DNA of 64,000 nt from Lewinella sp041392765 (GTDB taxonomy: Bacteria > Bacteroidota > Bacteroidia > Chitinophagales > Saprospiraceae), in assembly GCA_041392765.1 (NCBI GenBank), contig JAWKLL010000008.1:90854-154853 (forward strand), written 5' to 3'. The translations under genes were made by a program, and so were the position numbers. The first letter of the stretch is position 1. Each line of letters starts with the position of its first letter. The notes below the pieces were generated by a model. That model was not told where the DNA came from. It did no database searches and saw only the letters and a program-made list of their open reading frames with translations. Below, one piece after another: positions 18,987 through 28,717 of the stretch.

Positions 18987-19595
18987 CTACTTTTTGTTCC
19001 GTGTGCGCAACACCTCCACGACTTCTTCCCAGTGGTAGCCTTTAGCAGCCAACAATATTAAATAGTGGTATAACAGGTCGGCTGCCTCATTCAAGAAAAG
19101 ATCTTTGTTGTCGTCTTTGGCTTCGATGACCAACTCCACCGCTTCTTCACCTACTTTTTGCGCTACTTTATTGATACCTCGTTTGAATAAAGAACTGGTG
19201 TAAGAGCTATCGGCGGGGTTGTCCCTTCTGCCAATTATTAGTTCTTGTAGGAAAAGGATAAAATCGCCTTCATTATCTGTACCAAAGCAAGTATCGGTAC
19301 CCGTATGGCAAACTGGCCCGATGGGAGTTACCCAAGCCAGGAGCGTGTCGCCATCGCAATCTATTTGGAGGTCGTGCAATTCAAGAAAATGCCCGGAAGT
19401 CTCCCCCTTTGTCCACAATCTACCCTTGGTGCGGCTGAAAAAAGTGATGCGTTTTTCAGCCAGCGTTTTGTCCAATGCTTCTTCGTTCATGTAACCTAGC
19501 ATCAACACTTGCCGGGTTTTTATGTCCTGAATAATGACAGGCAGCAATCCGCCTGTTTTGGCGAAATTTATTTTCTCCTTGGAAAAGTTATTCAT
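18987..19595 (-). CDS. hisIE: bifunctional phosphoribosyl-AMP cyclohydrolase / phosphoribosyl-ATP diphosphatase
   Basis: Carries out the second and third steps of histidine biosynthesis. N-terminal HisI part (residues 1-110): MLGYMNEEAL, FFSRTKGRLWTKGETSGHF, and the metal site DCDGDTLLAWV with VCHTGTDTCF. C-terminal HisE part (about 115-202): INKVAQKVGEEAVELVIEAK, NEAADLLYHYLILL. 202 residues, clean frame. In the same direction as hisA-hisF but separated from them by an opposite-strand gene, so it needs its own promoter or read-through. Confidence 0.95.
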   Translation of the reverse strand: MNNFSKEKINFAKTGGLLPVIIQDIKTRQVLMLGYMNEEALDKTLAEKRITFFSRTKGRLWTKGETSGHFLELHDLQIDCDGDTLLAWVTPIGPVCHTGTDTCFGTDNEGDFILFLQELIIGRRDNPADSSYTSSLFKRGINKVAQKVGEEAVELVIEAKDDNKDLFLNEAADLLYHYLILLAAKGYHWEEVVEVLRTRNKK

Positions 19596-19645
19596 GTTGT
19601 TGTATCTTTAGCGGGTAAATTTTATTTCACCTAAAATAAATTCAA

Positions 19646-20095
19646 ATGGATATTGACAACATTCTCGACGAAAGTACTTCACCAAGTACTGATCTTATCA
19701 TCGATGGCTCTATACGCGACTTTTTGGCCGAAACCGCCAAGTGGGGTAAGTTTTTGTCAATCGTTGGCTTCGTGTTTGTAGGTCTTGGTATGCTGGGAAT
19801 GCTCTTCGGCGGTGGTGCCATGCTCTACGCCGACCTACCAGGTGCTGGAGGAGGAATTTTTATGCTTGTTTACCTCATTATGTTTGGTATCACAATCATC
19901 CCTCTTATTTACCTGTACAACTTTGCTACCAAAATGCAGGTTGCGCTACGAAATAACAACCAGCAGTTTCTTCGAGATGCTTTTGAAAACCATAAATCCA
20001 TGTTTAAGTTTTATGGAATTTTCATGGCTATAATGCTCGGTATTTACGCATTGATACTCATATTTGGTATTGGTGCTGCCGTCGCTTTGGGCTAA
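19646..20095 (+). CDS. small membrane protein, DUF5362-like
   Basis: 149 residues with an acidic N-terminus (MDIDNILDESTS), a LAETAKWGKFLSIVGFVFVG segment typical of a Bacteroidota family I recall as DUF5362, and about four membrane helices (SIVGFVFVGLGMLGMLFGG, GIFMLVYLIMFGITIIPLIY, FKFYGIFMAIMLGIYALIL). No enzymatic motif. It lies between hisF and hisIE on the opposite strand, with its last bases overlapping the hisF end. The family name is from memory and uncertain. Confidence 0.7.
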   Translation: MDIDNILDESTSPSTDLIIDGSIRDFLAETAKWGKFLSIVGFVFVGLGMLGMLFGGGAMLYADLPGAGGGIFMLVYLIMFGITIIPLIYLYNFATKMQVALRNNNQQFLRDAFENHKSMFKFYGIFMAIMLGIYALILIFGIGAAVALG

Positions 20096-20847
20096 CTCCG
20101 TACTGGAATACCTTTACTCCGCAACTGTTTTTTTAACTCGGGGATGGGTATTTCTCCGAAGTGAAAAATACTGGCGGCCAACCCCGCATCGGCTTGGCCG
20201 TCGGTAAACACTTCCTCAAAATGAGAGATAGCACCTGCTCCGCCGGATGCTATCACAGGAATAGAAACTAACTCCGATAACTGTCGGGTAGCCTGCCCGG
20301 CAAATCCGGTTTTGGTGCCGTCGTGGTTCATGCTCGTGAACAATATTTCTCCGGCACCTCGGTTTTCTGCTTCTTTCACCCAATCAAATAAACGGATATC
20401 AGTAGCCAACCGTCCACCATTCAGGTGAACCCACCATTCTCCATCAACTTGCTTAGCATCTACCGCCAGCACGACAAACTGGCTACCAAAGCTGTCAGCT
20501 AGCGAGCTGATCAACTCAGGATTCCTCACTGCGGCAGAATTAATGGCTACTTTATCAGCCCCTGCATCCAATAAAACCCCCACATCATCTACAGCGGCAA
20601 TGCCGCCCCCTATGGTGAAAGGAATGCGGAGATGCTGGGCAATATTCCTTGCCAATGCTGCAAGCGTTTTCCTTTTTTCATGGGTGGCGGTAATATCTAA
20701 GAAGACCAACTCGTCGGCACCTTCCTCGCTATATCTAGCCCCCACCCGACAGGGTCGCCAGCATCGCGCAACTGCACGAAATTTACACCTTTTTACCGTT
20801 CGGCCATCTTTGATGTCCAAACAGGGTATGATTCTTTTAGCCAACAT
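20092..20847 (-). CDS. hisF: imidazole glycerol phosphate synthase, cyclase subunit
   Basis: TIM-barrel subunit that uses ammonia from HisH to form imidazole glycerol phosphate and AICAR. Start ATG at 20847 gives the canonical MLAKRIIPCLDIKDGRTVK. Catalytic aspartates are in CLDIKDGR and VLAVDAK. Others: GADELVFLDITAT, FTIGGGI, ADKVAINSAAV, GAGEILFTSMNHDGTKTGF, PVIASGGAGAISHF. A pair of compensating indels garbles about 17 residues near residue 20 (expected VKGVNF...ELGARY), probably read errors. HisA lies directly upstream. Confidence 0.93.
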   Translation of the reverse strand: MLAKRIIPCLDIKDGRTVKRCKFRAVARCWRPCRVGARYSEEGADELVFLDITATHEKRKTLAALARNIAQHLRIPFTIGGGIAAVDDVGVLLDAGADKVAINSAAVRNPELISSLADSFGSQFVVLAVDAKQVDGEWWVHLNGGRLATDIRLFDWVKEAENRGAGEILFTSMNHDGTKTGFAGQATRQLSELVSIPVIASGGAGAISHFEEVFTDGQADAGLAASIFHFGEIPIPELKKQLRSKGIPVRS

Positions 20848-21560
20848 ATATCTTGCTATTCCTTCCAGTGGAAATTCACCTCTGTACAAGGCTTTACCCA
20901 CAATCACGCCAAAACACCCCAACGCTTCCAAGGTGTCCAATTCTGCTATTGTGGTTACACCGCCGCTGGCAATCAGTTGGATACTGGTTGTGCCTGCCGA
21001 ATGTCGCGGTAGAGCGGCAGATCGGTGCCTTCAATAATCCATCCTTTCGATACCTCCGTACAAATAACATATCGCACCCCCGAACCAACATATCGATCCA
21101 AGAAGGGAAATAAGTCCTCGGCGCTTTCTTCCTGCCAGCCACTCACGGCCACCTTGCCATTCTTAACATCGGCGCCCAGTATGATGCGTTCTGCGCCATA
21201 AGTATCCAACCAGCGTAAGAAGGTGTCTGGTGCTTTTACCGCTATGGTGCCCCCTGTCACTTGGGCTGCCCCACACTCAAAAGCAATCCGCAAATCATCA
21301 TCTGATTTCAATCCACCTCCAAAATCAATGTGTAGCTTAGTATGGCTTGCAATTCGTTCTAAGGTACGGTAATTGACAATATGACTGGCTTTGGCACCAT
21401 CTAAATCTACAACGTGTAGGCGCGTCAGCCCAGCATCTTCAAATTGCTGCGCCACCTCCAACGGGTCTTCATTATAAACCTTTTTCCGGTCGTAATCGCC
21501 TTGTGTAAGACGTACACACTTGCCATCAATAATATCAATGGCGGGAATGATGTGTATCAT
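20848..21560 (-). CDS. hisA: ProFAR isomerase (frameshifted near the 3' end)
   Basis: Phosphoribosylformimino-AICAR-P isomerase, TIM barrel, histidine biosynthesis. N-terminus MIHIIPAIDIIDGKCVRLTQGDY with the catalytic Asp in AIDIIDGK; LHVVDLDGAKAS, IDFGGGLKSDDDL, ILGADVKNGKVAVSGW follow. A frameshift near 20975 moves reading to the segment IASGGVTTIAELDTLEALG and GKALYRGEF. In the sequence as given, this last segment continues in frame into hisF without a stop. That would be a HisA-HisF fusion, or one more base error could restore a stop (TAA) a few codons later. Confidence 0.9.
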
Positions 21561-21617
21561 TTAGTCTTTTTTGGGTATGCTGTGCGAAGGTAGTATAATT
21601 TTGGTCTTTTATGTGCC

Positions 21618-22115
21618 TCAAAAGTCCTTCACCACCTCAATCATATCATAGTAGGTAGTAACAGGAACAAACCCACCAGAGTAGAAAAAGAATTGTATAG
21701 GTTGGTTCGCAGGTATAATGACAGTTTCAGACTCATACGCTTTCCACTTTGAGCTTTCTATGTCAATAAAAACAATCAGATTGCCGTCAACAACTAATGA
21801 AATAGCACCGGTCATTCCCGCATCTGTTTTTCCCCATAGTTTGAGTTTCACAGGAGTATCTTCACTTAAAGTCATGAAGGCATCGAGTTCAAAACTGGGA
21901 ACGATACATCCTCCGCATATACTCAGGGAGTGTTTACCCCCTTTTTTAGGGGCATCCTCTTTAATCAAGTAATGGTCTAAACCACGTGTTTCATCACTTG
22001 TTTCAAAAGAGTTGAAATAAAGAGTGTTGGACGAAGGAAAAAAGGTGGCATCTTTTTGTGCACATGCCGAAAGCAACAGTATTAAAATGCCAGATAAAAG
22101 AGAAAGAAGTTTCAT
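21618..22115 (-). CDS. hypothetical lipoprotein
   Basis: 165 residues. Signal peptide MKLLSLLSGILILLLSACAQ with lipobox LSAC, so probably anchored in the outer or inner membrane. The mature part has a beta-sandwich-like pattern (LYFNSFETSDET, HSLSICGGCIVPSFEL, VKLKLWGKTDAGMTGAISLVV, WKAYESETVIIPANQPIQF) reminiscent of carbohydrate-binding or jelly-roll domains, without a specific family I can name. Clean frame. Sits upstream of hisA but probably unrelated to it. Confidence 0.65.
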   Translation of the reverse strand: MKLLSLLSGILILLLSACAQKDATFFPSSNTLYFNSFETSDETRGLDHYLIKEDAPKKGGKHSLSICGGCIVPSFELDAFMTLSEDTPVKLKLWGKTDAGMTGAISLVVDGNLIVFIDIESSKWKAYESETVIIPANQPIQFFFYSGGFVPVTTYYDMIEVVKDF

Positions 22116-22404
22116 GTTTAGTGTTTTTTAAATAATAATTTTCAAGTAATCGAAGCTTTCAATATCGAACTTGCAAAAGACCTGTTACCTATAAGACGGT
22201 TGTCTATACCTAAAAGTCGAGCTAAAAGAGGGAAAAAATAATGCGATTCGGAAAAATTCCCTTACCGTGTTCCTTTGAGAAGGGCAGGTCAAAGGAGGAA
22301 TAACTTTGAGCGTTGATTGATCAAATTCTTAAAAGCGTTTCCCAAAAACTAAGTTTTCCACAGTCTTTTGTGGCGAATGCCCCCGCAGTTATTACTTGAG
22401 ATTT
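22116..22404. other. gene-free gap, 289 bp
   Basis: AT-rich spacer between two minus-strand genes. I see no RNA gene, no clear terminator and no repeat shared with the other intergenic regions. It presumably holds the promoter of the 21618..22115 lipoprotein gene. Confidence 0.4.
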
Positions 22405-24206
22405 TTAAATACTATCCCCTCTCAGTATCCTGAACCGTTTACGCGCCTCCACGGCAAACGTGCTATTGGAATAGTCAATGAAAAGATTTTCATACAGTTG
22501 TTGCGCCTTCTCCTTGTCGCCGAGATGCCGTTCGTACAATTCCGCCAATGCAAACAAAGCATTATCGGCACGAATATCGTCGGGAAATTTCTCCACCACC
22601 TGTTCAAAGAGCGTAGCCGCTTGGGTGTAGTCGCGTTTTTTGCTGTTAATCTGTCCTTTCAGATAAAGAACATCATCCTGAAGTGAATGGTCTGGAAAAA
22701 GAGCCACCAAACTATCGAGTTTTTCAAATGATGCTTCAAATTGGTTTCTAAATACCAGCAGTTCGGCATCGGCATACATTTGCAAGGCTGTAGCAGTGGT
22801 ATCCAACCCGAGGTTGTCCATAATGAAGACAGATAAATCTAAAGCATCATTGGCGATGAGCTTGGAAGTAGATGCCTTGAGGACATCGAATTGTGCCTGT
22901 GCCCATTGGAAATCGCCATTGAAATAGGCTAGGCGAGCGTTGCGAAAACGAGCCTCGTGCCCCAAAATATCTTCCTTGAAAGCCTTATCGACCTGAGAAT
23001 AAAGGAGTGTCGCCTCCCATATATCGCCCCGCATGAGGTTGTAATCGGCCAGTGCTAATTTGCCATTGGCTTGCACATTCGGGTGAATACCGGGATAATC
23101 AATCATGGCCGTCAATAACTCAACGGCATCACTTAGGTTATCCATGTAGAGTGCCTGCAATTCAGCCAATTCCACGATAATGGGGGCAGTAGCACTGTTG
23201 TAACCAAATTCGTCTAAAAATGCTTTGTATTGCCCCTCCAGGGTAGCCAAATCCTCCTGCGTGTAATTGTACCCTTCAATGATTTTGAGCCGCCTCGCCA
23301 TCAACCCTTGCCGTTTGGCATCAAGATAGAGCGTTGAGGCTTGTCCTTTTTCATTCACAATGTAGTCGAAAGCCTGAATGGCCGCATCATAGTCGGTATC
23401 TTCAGCGGCAATACGCCCTAAATCAAAAATGCGCAAGCCATTCTCATTCAAGCGGCGATCCAGGGCTTTCACTTGGCGGAAAGCATTGGCATAATCCTTT
23501 TTCTGGATAAAAACCCAGGCCAGAAACTCGGGATACACTGGGTTTTCATTGCCTTGCTGGATGCGTTCGTAAAGCTGGGTCTGCAATTCCCTGTAATCTG
23601 CTTCGGGCAGATTGCGTTGGAAAACCACTTTGAGCTGGTTGATGCGATCGGGGTTATCCTCCAAGGAATTGAGGTAAGCGTTAATCATCTCAGGCGTTTT
23701 GCCCTGCCGGCGGTACAAATCACCGAGATTGTAGGAAAAAATACGCTCGTCTTTCAGCAATTCCGCGCCCTTTTCATACGTAGCAATGGCAAAATCATAC
23801 TTGGTTTGCCGAGTAAAGGCATTTGCCAAGCGAGTTACAGAATATTGGTCGCCGGGCATTTTGGCAATAGCTAAGTTGTATTGTTCATCTGCTTCGTCAT
23901 AGCGATTCAAGCGCTCCATCAATGCACCATAAGATACATAAAGTTTTACGTTGCCATCATCGCGGCGTATCTGCTTTTGTAGCACGGACTCCGCTTCTGC
24001 ATAGTCCTCCATAGCCAATAAACACTCGAAGTATTGGTCGAAGAAGAAATCGTTATTGCCATTTTTTTGGTACAGCTCATTGTACATTTCTGCCGCCTTC
24101 TCGTATTCGCCGTTCTGGAAATACTGTTGTGCCAAACGAGCATCCTAAATTTACATAGGTGAGCTTATCCAACAAAAAACACAATCCCAATTATATGGCG
24201 CATCAT
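22405..24206 (-). CDS. tetratricopeptide-repeat protein (frameshift near the N-terminus)
   Basis: About 590 residues almost wholly made of TPR-type helical pairs (AQQYFQNGEYEKAAEMYNEL, DYAEAESVLQKQIRRDD, NRYDEADEQYNLAIAKM, KRDYTQAATLFEQVVEKFPD, DKEKAQQLYENLFIDYSNS). Likely a scaffold in the periplasm or cell envelope. The clean frame begins at 24135, but an upstream ATG-ATG at 24203..24206 begins a hydrophobic stretch (MMRHIIGIVFFVG) that would be a signal peptide if one or two bases near 24150 were corrected. I therefore extend the gene to 24206. Partner unknown. Confidence 0.8.
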
Positions 24207-24298
24207 CTCTTAATTATTTAGAACCACTTGCAAAAATAAGCCACTTGTTCGGAACGCAGCTAAACACCAGCATTTTTACTATCAGCAACATCCATCTA

Positions 24299-24474
24299 AG
24301 AGTATGTCTAAAATTCCCTCAATCGGCTGCAAGCAGCAAATTTTGCCATGTTCTTCGTTGTATCCCGATAGCTATCGGAGCCATCCGATGCTTCCGGCAT
24401 CGACTGCGCTTTTCGCCTCGAACAGAACTAAATTTGTTCGCTTTCGCTCAATCAGGGAAATTTAGACATACTCT
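24299..24474. mobile_element. GAGTATGTCTAAA element, copy 1 (MITE-like)
   Basis: 176 bp with 13-bp inverted ends GAGTATGTCTAAA / TTTAGACATACTC, flanked by TAA on both sides. Contains internal palindromes (CGATAGCTATCG). No coding capacity. The second copy is at 32399..32596. Ends and 3-bp TNA duplication resemble the IS1031 group of the IS5 family, by inference. Confidence 0.65.
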
Positions 24475-25017
24475 AACCCTTAAATAACGAATCTTGCGGG
24501 TATTAGTTGCTTGTGGAAATGAACTGTCTATGCTCTTTTTGGGTGGCACTGATGTTTCCCTAAAAAAACAGGGCTACAATATAATTGCCAGCTACCCTTT
24601 CTGAAGTAGGTGAATTAAGGAAATAAAAACACCTCAAAAACAGCGCGAAAACCCTGAGAAGCCCATAACTTGCCCCTAAATCATCGTGCTTAAGAAAAAA
24701 ATGGAAATACGATGTTCCCTTATAGTCGGCATCCAGTAGCCTTGCGGTCGGTTCGTTTAAGGGAATTCTTTACACAAGACAGCCTAAAGGGAGTGGCACG
24801 TGAGGTAGGGGCGCAGGCAGGTATAGCATTTGCCTCAACCCTTTGGGTCAGTGATAATGAAGTGCTGTAGCGTGAAAATCATTAGACTTAAAATAGCATC
24901 AAAATGGTAGAAGCGATGCTGAATAAGCAGTTGTGCAACAACAACCCTTGGTGTAAATCAACGCTTGCAACCATATCTGCTTATCCTTGTTATCATTCCA
25001 ATCAATTTTAAAACATT
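24475..25017. other. gene-free stretch, 543 bp
   Basis: No gene I can support. One short open run on the plus strand near 24772..24870 (SLKGVAREVGAQAGIAFAS...) reads like a protein fragment, but it lacks a start codon and a recognisable family, so it may be a gene remnant or chance. The promoter for queD must lie here. Confidence 0.4.
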
Positions 25018-25426
25018 ATGCGTATCGCTGCCTTTCGTCGATCTCATTTCAATGCAGCTCATCGGTTGAATAACCCTACGTGGAGTGTAGAGAAAAACAA
25101 GGAAGTTTTTGGGCTTTGCAACAATGATAATTACCACGGACACAACTACGAATACGAAGTAAAAGTGGTAGGAGAGGTGGACAAAGAAAACCGGCTATCT
25201 CATAGATTTGGGCATCCTCAAGCAGATCATGCACGAAGAGGTGGAGCAGCGGTTCGATCATAAAAACCTGAACTTAGATACAGAAGAATTTCGCCACCTC
25301 AATCCGACAGCTGAACACATCTGTTACGTGATATGGCAACGCCTGCGTCAACGTCTCGACGATCAGTACGAGCTGACCGTCCGCCTGTGGGAGACACCCC
25401 GCAACTACGTACAATACCCCGCATAA
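25018..25426 (+). CDS. queD: 6-carboxytetrahydropterin / 6-pyruvoyltetrahydropterin synthase family (one frameshift)
   Basis: T-fold enzyme, probably QueD of queuosine biosynthesis, converting dihydroneopterin triphosphate to 6-carboxytetrahydropterin. Zinc ligands are in RSHFNAAH and YHGHNYEYEVKV; the catalytic Cys is in GLCNNDNY. After a one-base break near 25196 the second half continues (GYLIDLGILKQIM, FDHKNLNLD, NPTAEHICYVIW, VRLWETPRNYVQY). Repaired length is about 136 residues, normal. No other queuosine gene lies in the window, so a tetrahydropterin role cannot be excluded. Confidence 0.88.
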
Positions 25427-25467
25427 AAACAAAACAAGCCATTTTTTTCATCCATCCTTCAGCCCTA

Positions 25468-26203
25468 TCACAGCCAGCATACGCCCCGTAGCTCCGTGCT
25501 CTGCCCGATGAGAGAAAAATGTTCGTTATGAGCCACCGTAGAATACGGACTGATATCTAACTGCTGGGAGGGCAGCCCGAGGGCGAGCAATTGATCGGCG
25601 TTAGCCTGTTTTAAATCGACCCGATACTTATCTAATTCCGGGTCAAAAGTTTTATGGGTAGCTGTAAAGTGGTCAGCTACATCAGCGTCCACTACAAAAT
25701 CGTCTTTTCCAATAGCCGCGCCAATGAAGGCGAAGCAATCCGCTGCCTGCGTGCCGTACATTTCCTGCATAGCACGAAGGGTTTTGCCAGCTATTTGAGC
25801 CGCAGTACCTTTCCAACCAGCATGAGCAGCACCTACGGCTTTTTGCACAGGGTCGTAGATGAGTACAGGAACGCAATCCCCAAGCGTGACAGCCAACACA
25901 ATACCCTTCTGGTTGGTAATGAACGAGTCATAACCGGCACATTCTGCTACCTCCGCCACTACTTTCACCGCATCCCCATGCACTTGGCGGCCACCCGTCA
26001 ATTGAGTAGGCAAAATTCCCACGGCAGCAGCAAAACGCCTCCTGTTTTCTACAACATGCGCATGTGTATCCTCCGTGTGCCAACTGAGGTTGAGGCTTTG
26101 AAGGGAGCCGGGCTAACACCACCGTGGCGCGTGCTTTGAGCCGCTACCAAAGAATCGCTGAACCGTGGCAACCAAGTGGGGGCAATATACAAGGTAGTAG
26201 CAT
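25468..26203 (-). CDS. pgeF: multicopper-polyphenol-oxidase-fold protein (laccase domain), PgeF/YfiH family (frameshifted 5' end)
   Basis: YfiH-type protein. Family members edit peptidoglycan precursors (PgeF) or act as purine nucleoside phosphorylases with a Cys/His metal site. Segments: RHGGVSPAPFKSLNLSWHTED, GGRQVHGDAV, AVTLGDCVPVLIYDP, GAAHAGWKGTA, AFIGAAIG, and the end SLIGQSTELRGVCWL. The uninterrupted frame starts at 26022, but homologous sequence continues upstream in other frames to about 26203, with breaks near 26070 and 26108. ATG near 26203 is my best guess for the start. Confidence 0.85.
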
Positions 26204-26328
26204 GGAGCATGACATATATAGGTTGGTTGGCACAAAAGTAAAACAGTATGCGAGAAAATACGCGATTGCTATTCCGTTTTACCTCATTCTAAATAACTAC
26301 CTTCGTCTTGTTTTTAAACTTCACATGC

Positions 26329-27015
26329 ATGGCTACCCCATTCAAATGGCTGCTTTTCGATGCCGATAATACCTTGCTCGACTTTTCCAAAGCCGGAAAG
26401 GAGGCACTCTGGCAAACTTACACAGACTTCGGACACACGTGCACAGATGCTATCTATGGTGCCTACAAAATATGCAACGCTCGCGCATGGACGGCCTTCG
26501 AACAAGGGCAGATAACAGCAGAGCGGTTGCGAGTGCAGCGTTTTGCAGAGCTGTTCCACGTTTTTGAAGCGGAACCAGCGCCCCCGTCCCTGTTTAGTAA
26601 GCGGTTTTTAGAAAACTTGGTAGCGGTGAGTGAAGCTTATGAAGGCATACCCGATCTTTTAGCCACCCTACAAACGCGGTATCGAATGGGTATCATCACC
26701 AATGGATTGAAGGAAGTGCAGCGTCCTCGCCTAGCGCGCCTACAATTGGATCGTTTTTTTGATACCATCGTTGTTTCAGATGAAATAGGGGTCGCCAAAC
26801 CCCAAGAAGCATTCTTCCAGTATGCGCTCGATCAGATTGGTGTCATACCCAAAACCGAGGTATTGGTCATTGGCGACAGCCTACACTCCGATATATTGGG
26901 GGCACAACAATTCGGGATACCCACTTGCTGGGTGAGCCACGGAAAAACCAATGAAACCGACATACAACCAACATTTACCGTAGCACAGGTGCATGATATA
27001 ATGGACTTGCTCTGA
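26329..27015 (+). CDS. HAD-superfamily phosphatase, YjjG-type nucleotidase
   Basis: 228 residues, clean frame. HAD motifs: I, LLFDADNTLLDF (nucleophile DxD); II, IITNGLKEVQ; III/IV, DEIGVAKPQEAFF and VLVIGDSLHSDILGAQQFG. The pattern matches the noncanonical pyrimidine 5'-nucleotidase YjjG group, which removes abnormal nucleotides, though other phosphate esters are possible. I choose ATG 26329 (MATPFKWLLF) because it fits the family; an in-frame ATG at 26308 would add seven residues. Confidence 0.88.
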   Translation: MATPFKWLLFDADNTLLDFSKAGKEALWQTYTDFGHTCTDAIYGAYKICNARAWTAFEQGQITAERLRVQRFAELFHVFEAEPAPPSLFSKRFLENLVAVSEAYEGIPDLLATLQTRYRMGIITNGLKEVQRPRLARLQLDRFFDTIVVSDEIGVAKPQEAFFQYALDQIGVIPKTEVLVIGDSLHSDILGAQQFGIPTCWVSHGKTNETDIQPTFTVAQVHDIMDLL

Positions 27016-27019
27016 CTTC

Positions 27020-27180
27020 CTTACTGGGGGGAGGCGATTGTTTTGGGGGTGCCCCCTCTCCCGATTCAATCGGGATCGGGGTCAGGCTGTACGCTCTCAC
27101 TTCCTTCGCTGCACTCCGTCAGTACCGCTGCCATCCTTCACCCAGAAGGCGCGCTAAAAGTCATACAAAATGCGCCCCTA
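27020..27180. repeat. GC-rich palindromic repeat region
   Basis: Short palindromes between the HAD gene and the pth 3' end: GGGGGTGCCCCC-type and TCCCGATTCAATCGGGA, then CGGGGTCAGG and CGCTGCACTCCG. The words CGGGGTCAGG and TTCGCT recur, inverted, near 42215..42280 and partly near 48270, so this is probably one of a scattered family of REP-like sequences. No coding potential. Confidence 0.5.
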
Positions 27181-27209
27181 AGTAAGTAGTTGGACAAAAT
27201 AAATAAGAT

Positions 27210-27773
27210 CTACTTTTTATTGAATTGGTTCATGGTATGAGCCAGCCCTATGGTGCCAAAACTAAGAATCGTATCGGCGGCATATTGGATGATAGGGGGC
27301 AAGTCTTGTTGTTCTTCACCCGACCAGTCGCCCAAAACATAGTCGGCTTGTTGGCCTTTGTGAAACTCCCTGCCGATACCGATACGCAGGCGCGCATAGT
27401 TGTTGCCACCGCAAAGGTTATCGATACTTTTAAGGCCATTATGGCCGCCATCGCTTCCATTGCCGCGCAGCCGCTGCTTGCCAAAAGGGAGGTTCAAATC
27501 ATCGAGAATAACGAGCAGATTGGCTTTGTCAATTTTTTCTTTTTGCATCCAGTATCGCACCGCTTTACCACTCAAATTCATATAGGTAGCAGGCTTGAGT
27601 AGTACAAAAATGCGGCCTTTATGCCTAAACTGTGCCACGTCACCTTGGCTGTCCGTAGTCCAGATAGCGCCTTGTGCCGCTGCCAGATGATCCACCACCT
27701 GAAAACCTATGTTATGCCGGGTATTGGCGTATTTTGGCCCGGGGTTGCCCAAGCCAGTAATTAGATACTTCAT
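27210..27773 (-). CDS. pth: peptidyl-tRNA hydrolase
   Basis: Releases stalled peptides from tRNA, recycling tRNA in the cytoplasm. Start ATG at 27773 gives the canonical MKYLITGLGNPGPKYANTRHNIGF, with the catalytic His in TRHNIG. Others: FVLLKPATYMNLSGKAV, LLVILDDLNLPFGKQRLRG, GSDGGHNGLKSID, YARLRIGIGREF. 187 residues, clean frame, normal length. An upstream in-frame extension to 27860 is unlikely to be translated. Confidence 0.96.
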   Translation of the reverse strand: MKYLITGLGNPGPKYANTRHNIGFQVVDHLAAAQGAIWTTDSQGDVAQFRHKGRIFVLLKPATYMNLSGKAVRYWMQKEKIDKANLLVILDDLNLPFGKQRLRGNGSDGGHNGLKSIDNLCGGNNYARLRIGIGREFHKGQQADYVLGDWSGEEQQDLPPIIQYAADTILSFGTIGLAHTMNQFNKK

Positions 27774-28012
27774 ATCGCGTGCCAGTTGAGCGGGCAAAAA
27801 TAGGTAGTATTCTGGAAAAATCGGTGGTTGGGGGTAGAGGCGAGTGGTGGGATAAAGCAAAACGATTCATTTAGACATGCTCGTAGGTTAGCTTTTGAAC
27901 TCAGCATGAACTACAACGGAGGATGTGTGGAAAGATAAGCCTTTCCCAAAATCGATCAACCTATTTCCGTTTTTTACAAATGATTGTTCATCTTATTTCC
28001 CACAACATTCCC

Positions 28013-28020
28013 TATCTTTG
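28013..28020 (+). promoter_or_regulatory. candidate -7 box TATCTTTG
   Basis: Exact TAnnTTTG match between pth and the haem-binding gene. No well-spaced TTTG upstream. If active, transcription would run through the inverted-repeat element at 28079..28206 before the gene at 28244. Confidence 0.3.
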
Positions 28021-28078
28021 ACGACCCTTAATGACGGAAAAAAATGAAACCGTTTATTTCCGGTCAAATTGCTTTGTG

Positions 28079-28206
28079 ATTTGACGGAAATAACTGATCC
28101 CATTTTTTCTAAAGGCTTGTCTTTATACACACGCTTCGTGCAAGTATTCCTATGCTTAGTGCATAAAGCCAAGCCAAAAATGGGATCACTTATTTTTTTC
28201 CCGTCT
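28079..28206 (+). mobile_element. TGACGGAAATAA hairpin element, copy A
   Basis: About 128 bp forming one long imperfect hairpin: TTTGACGGAAATAACTGATC ... GATCACTTATTTTTTTCCCGTC, inner arms GGCTTGTCTTTAT and ATAAAGCCAAGCC. Perfect 8-bp direct repeats CTTTGTGA lie on both sides, so it transposed. It ends about 38 bases before the haem-binding ATG. A smaller degenerate relative (TGACGGAAA...TTTCCGGTCA) sits just upstream at about 28034..28067. Confidence 0.75.
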
Positions 28207-28243
28207 CTTTGTGAAAATCATCAGCAACCAAACCGTTTTCGAT

Positions 28244-28702
28244 ATGAAACTGCCCCTGAAAAAAATTGGTATGGGCTTAGTTGCCTTGCTGCTGCTGGCG
28301 CAGCTCATTCCGGTGGATCGGAGTGTGGAAAGCCTCCCTGCCGAACAAGACTTCCTCACTTCTGTGGATGCACCCGCGCCTATGGCCGAACTCATTCGCA
28401 GTGCTTGCTATGATTGTCATTCCCATGAAACGGCTTATCCTTGGTACGCTAAGATCGCCCCCTTCTCCTTTCTCATTCAGAATCATATAAAGGAAGGCCG
28501 CCAAAACCTCAACTTTTCCGCTTGGGGCAGCTACCCCGAAGGCAAAGCTACCCACAAGCTGGAGGAATGTAGCGAAGAAGTAGCCGAGGGCAAGATGCCG
28601 ATGAAGTCCTACACCTGGATGCACGCCGAGGCACGTATGAGCGAGGCGCAGGCGGATGCTTTGGCGCAGTGGTTTCAACAACTTTACCGCAGCCGACAAT
28701 AA
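28244..28702 (+). CDS. haem-binding domain protein with CxxCH motif
   Basis: About 152 residues. N-terminal helix LKKIGMGLVALLLLAQLIP (signal or anchor), then one c-type haem site CYDCHSHET, a motif pattern typical of the Bacteroidota haem-binding domain family (SACYDCHSHETAYPWY, SFLIQNHIKEGR, WMHAEARMSEAQADALAQWF). Probably a periplasmic cytochrome-like electron carrier. Start taken at ATG 28244 because it begins the hydrophobic segment; a GTG at 28211 lies too close to the repeat element. Confidence 0.8.
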   Translation: MKLPLKKIGMGLVALLLLAQLIPVDRSVESLPAEQDFLTSVDAPAPMAELIRSACYDCHSHETAYPWYAKIAPFSFLIQNHIKEGRQNLNFSAWGSYPEGKATHKLEECSEEVAEGKMPMKSYTWMHAEARMSEAQADALAQWFQQLYRSRQ

Positions 28703-28717
28703 TCCATTACTTAGTAA

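Noticed and set aside
24772..24870. Short open run on the plus strand (SLKGVAREVGA...) as a gene
   Set aside because: No start codon, under 35 codons, no recognised family.
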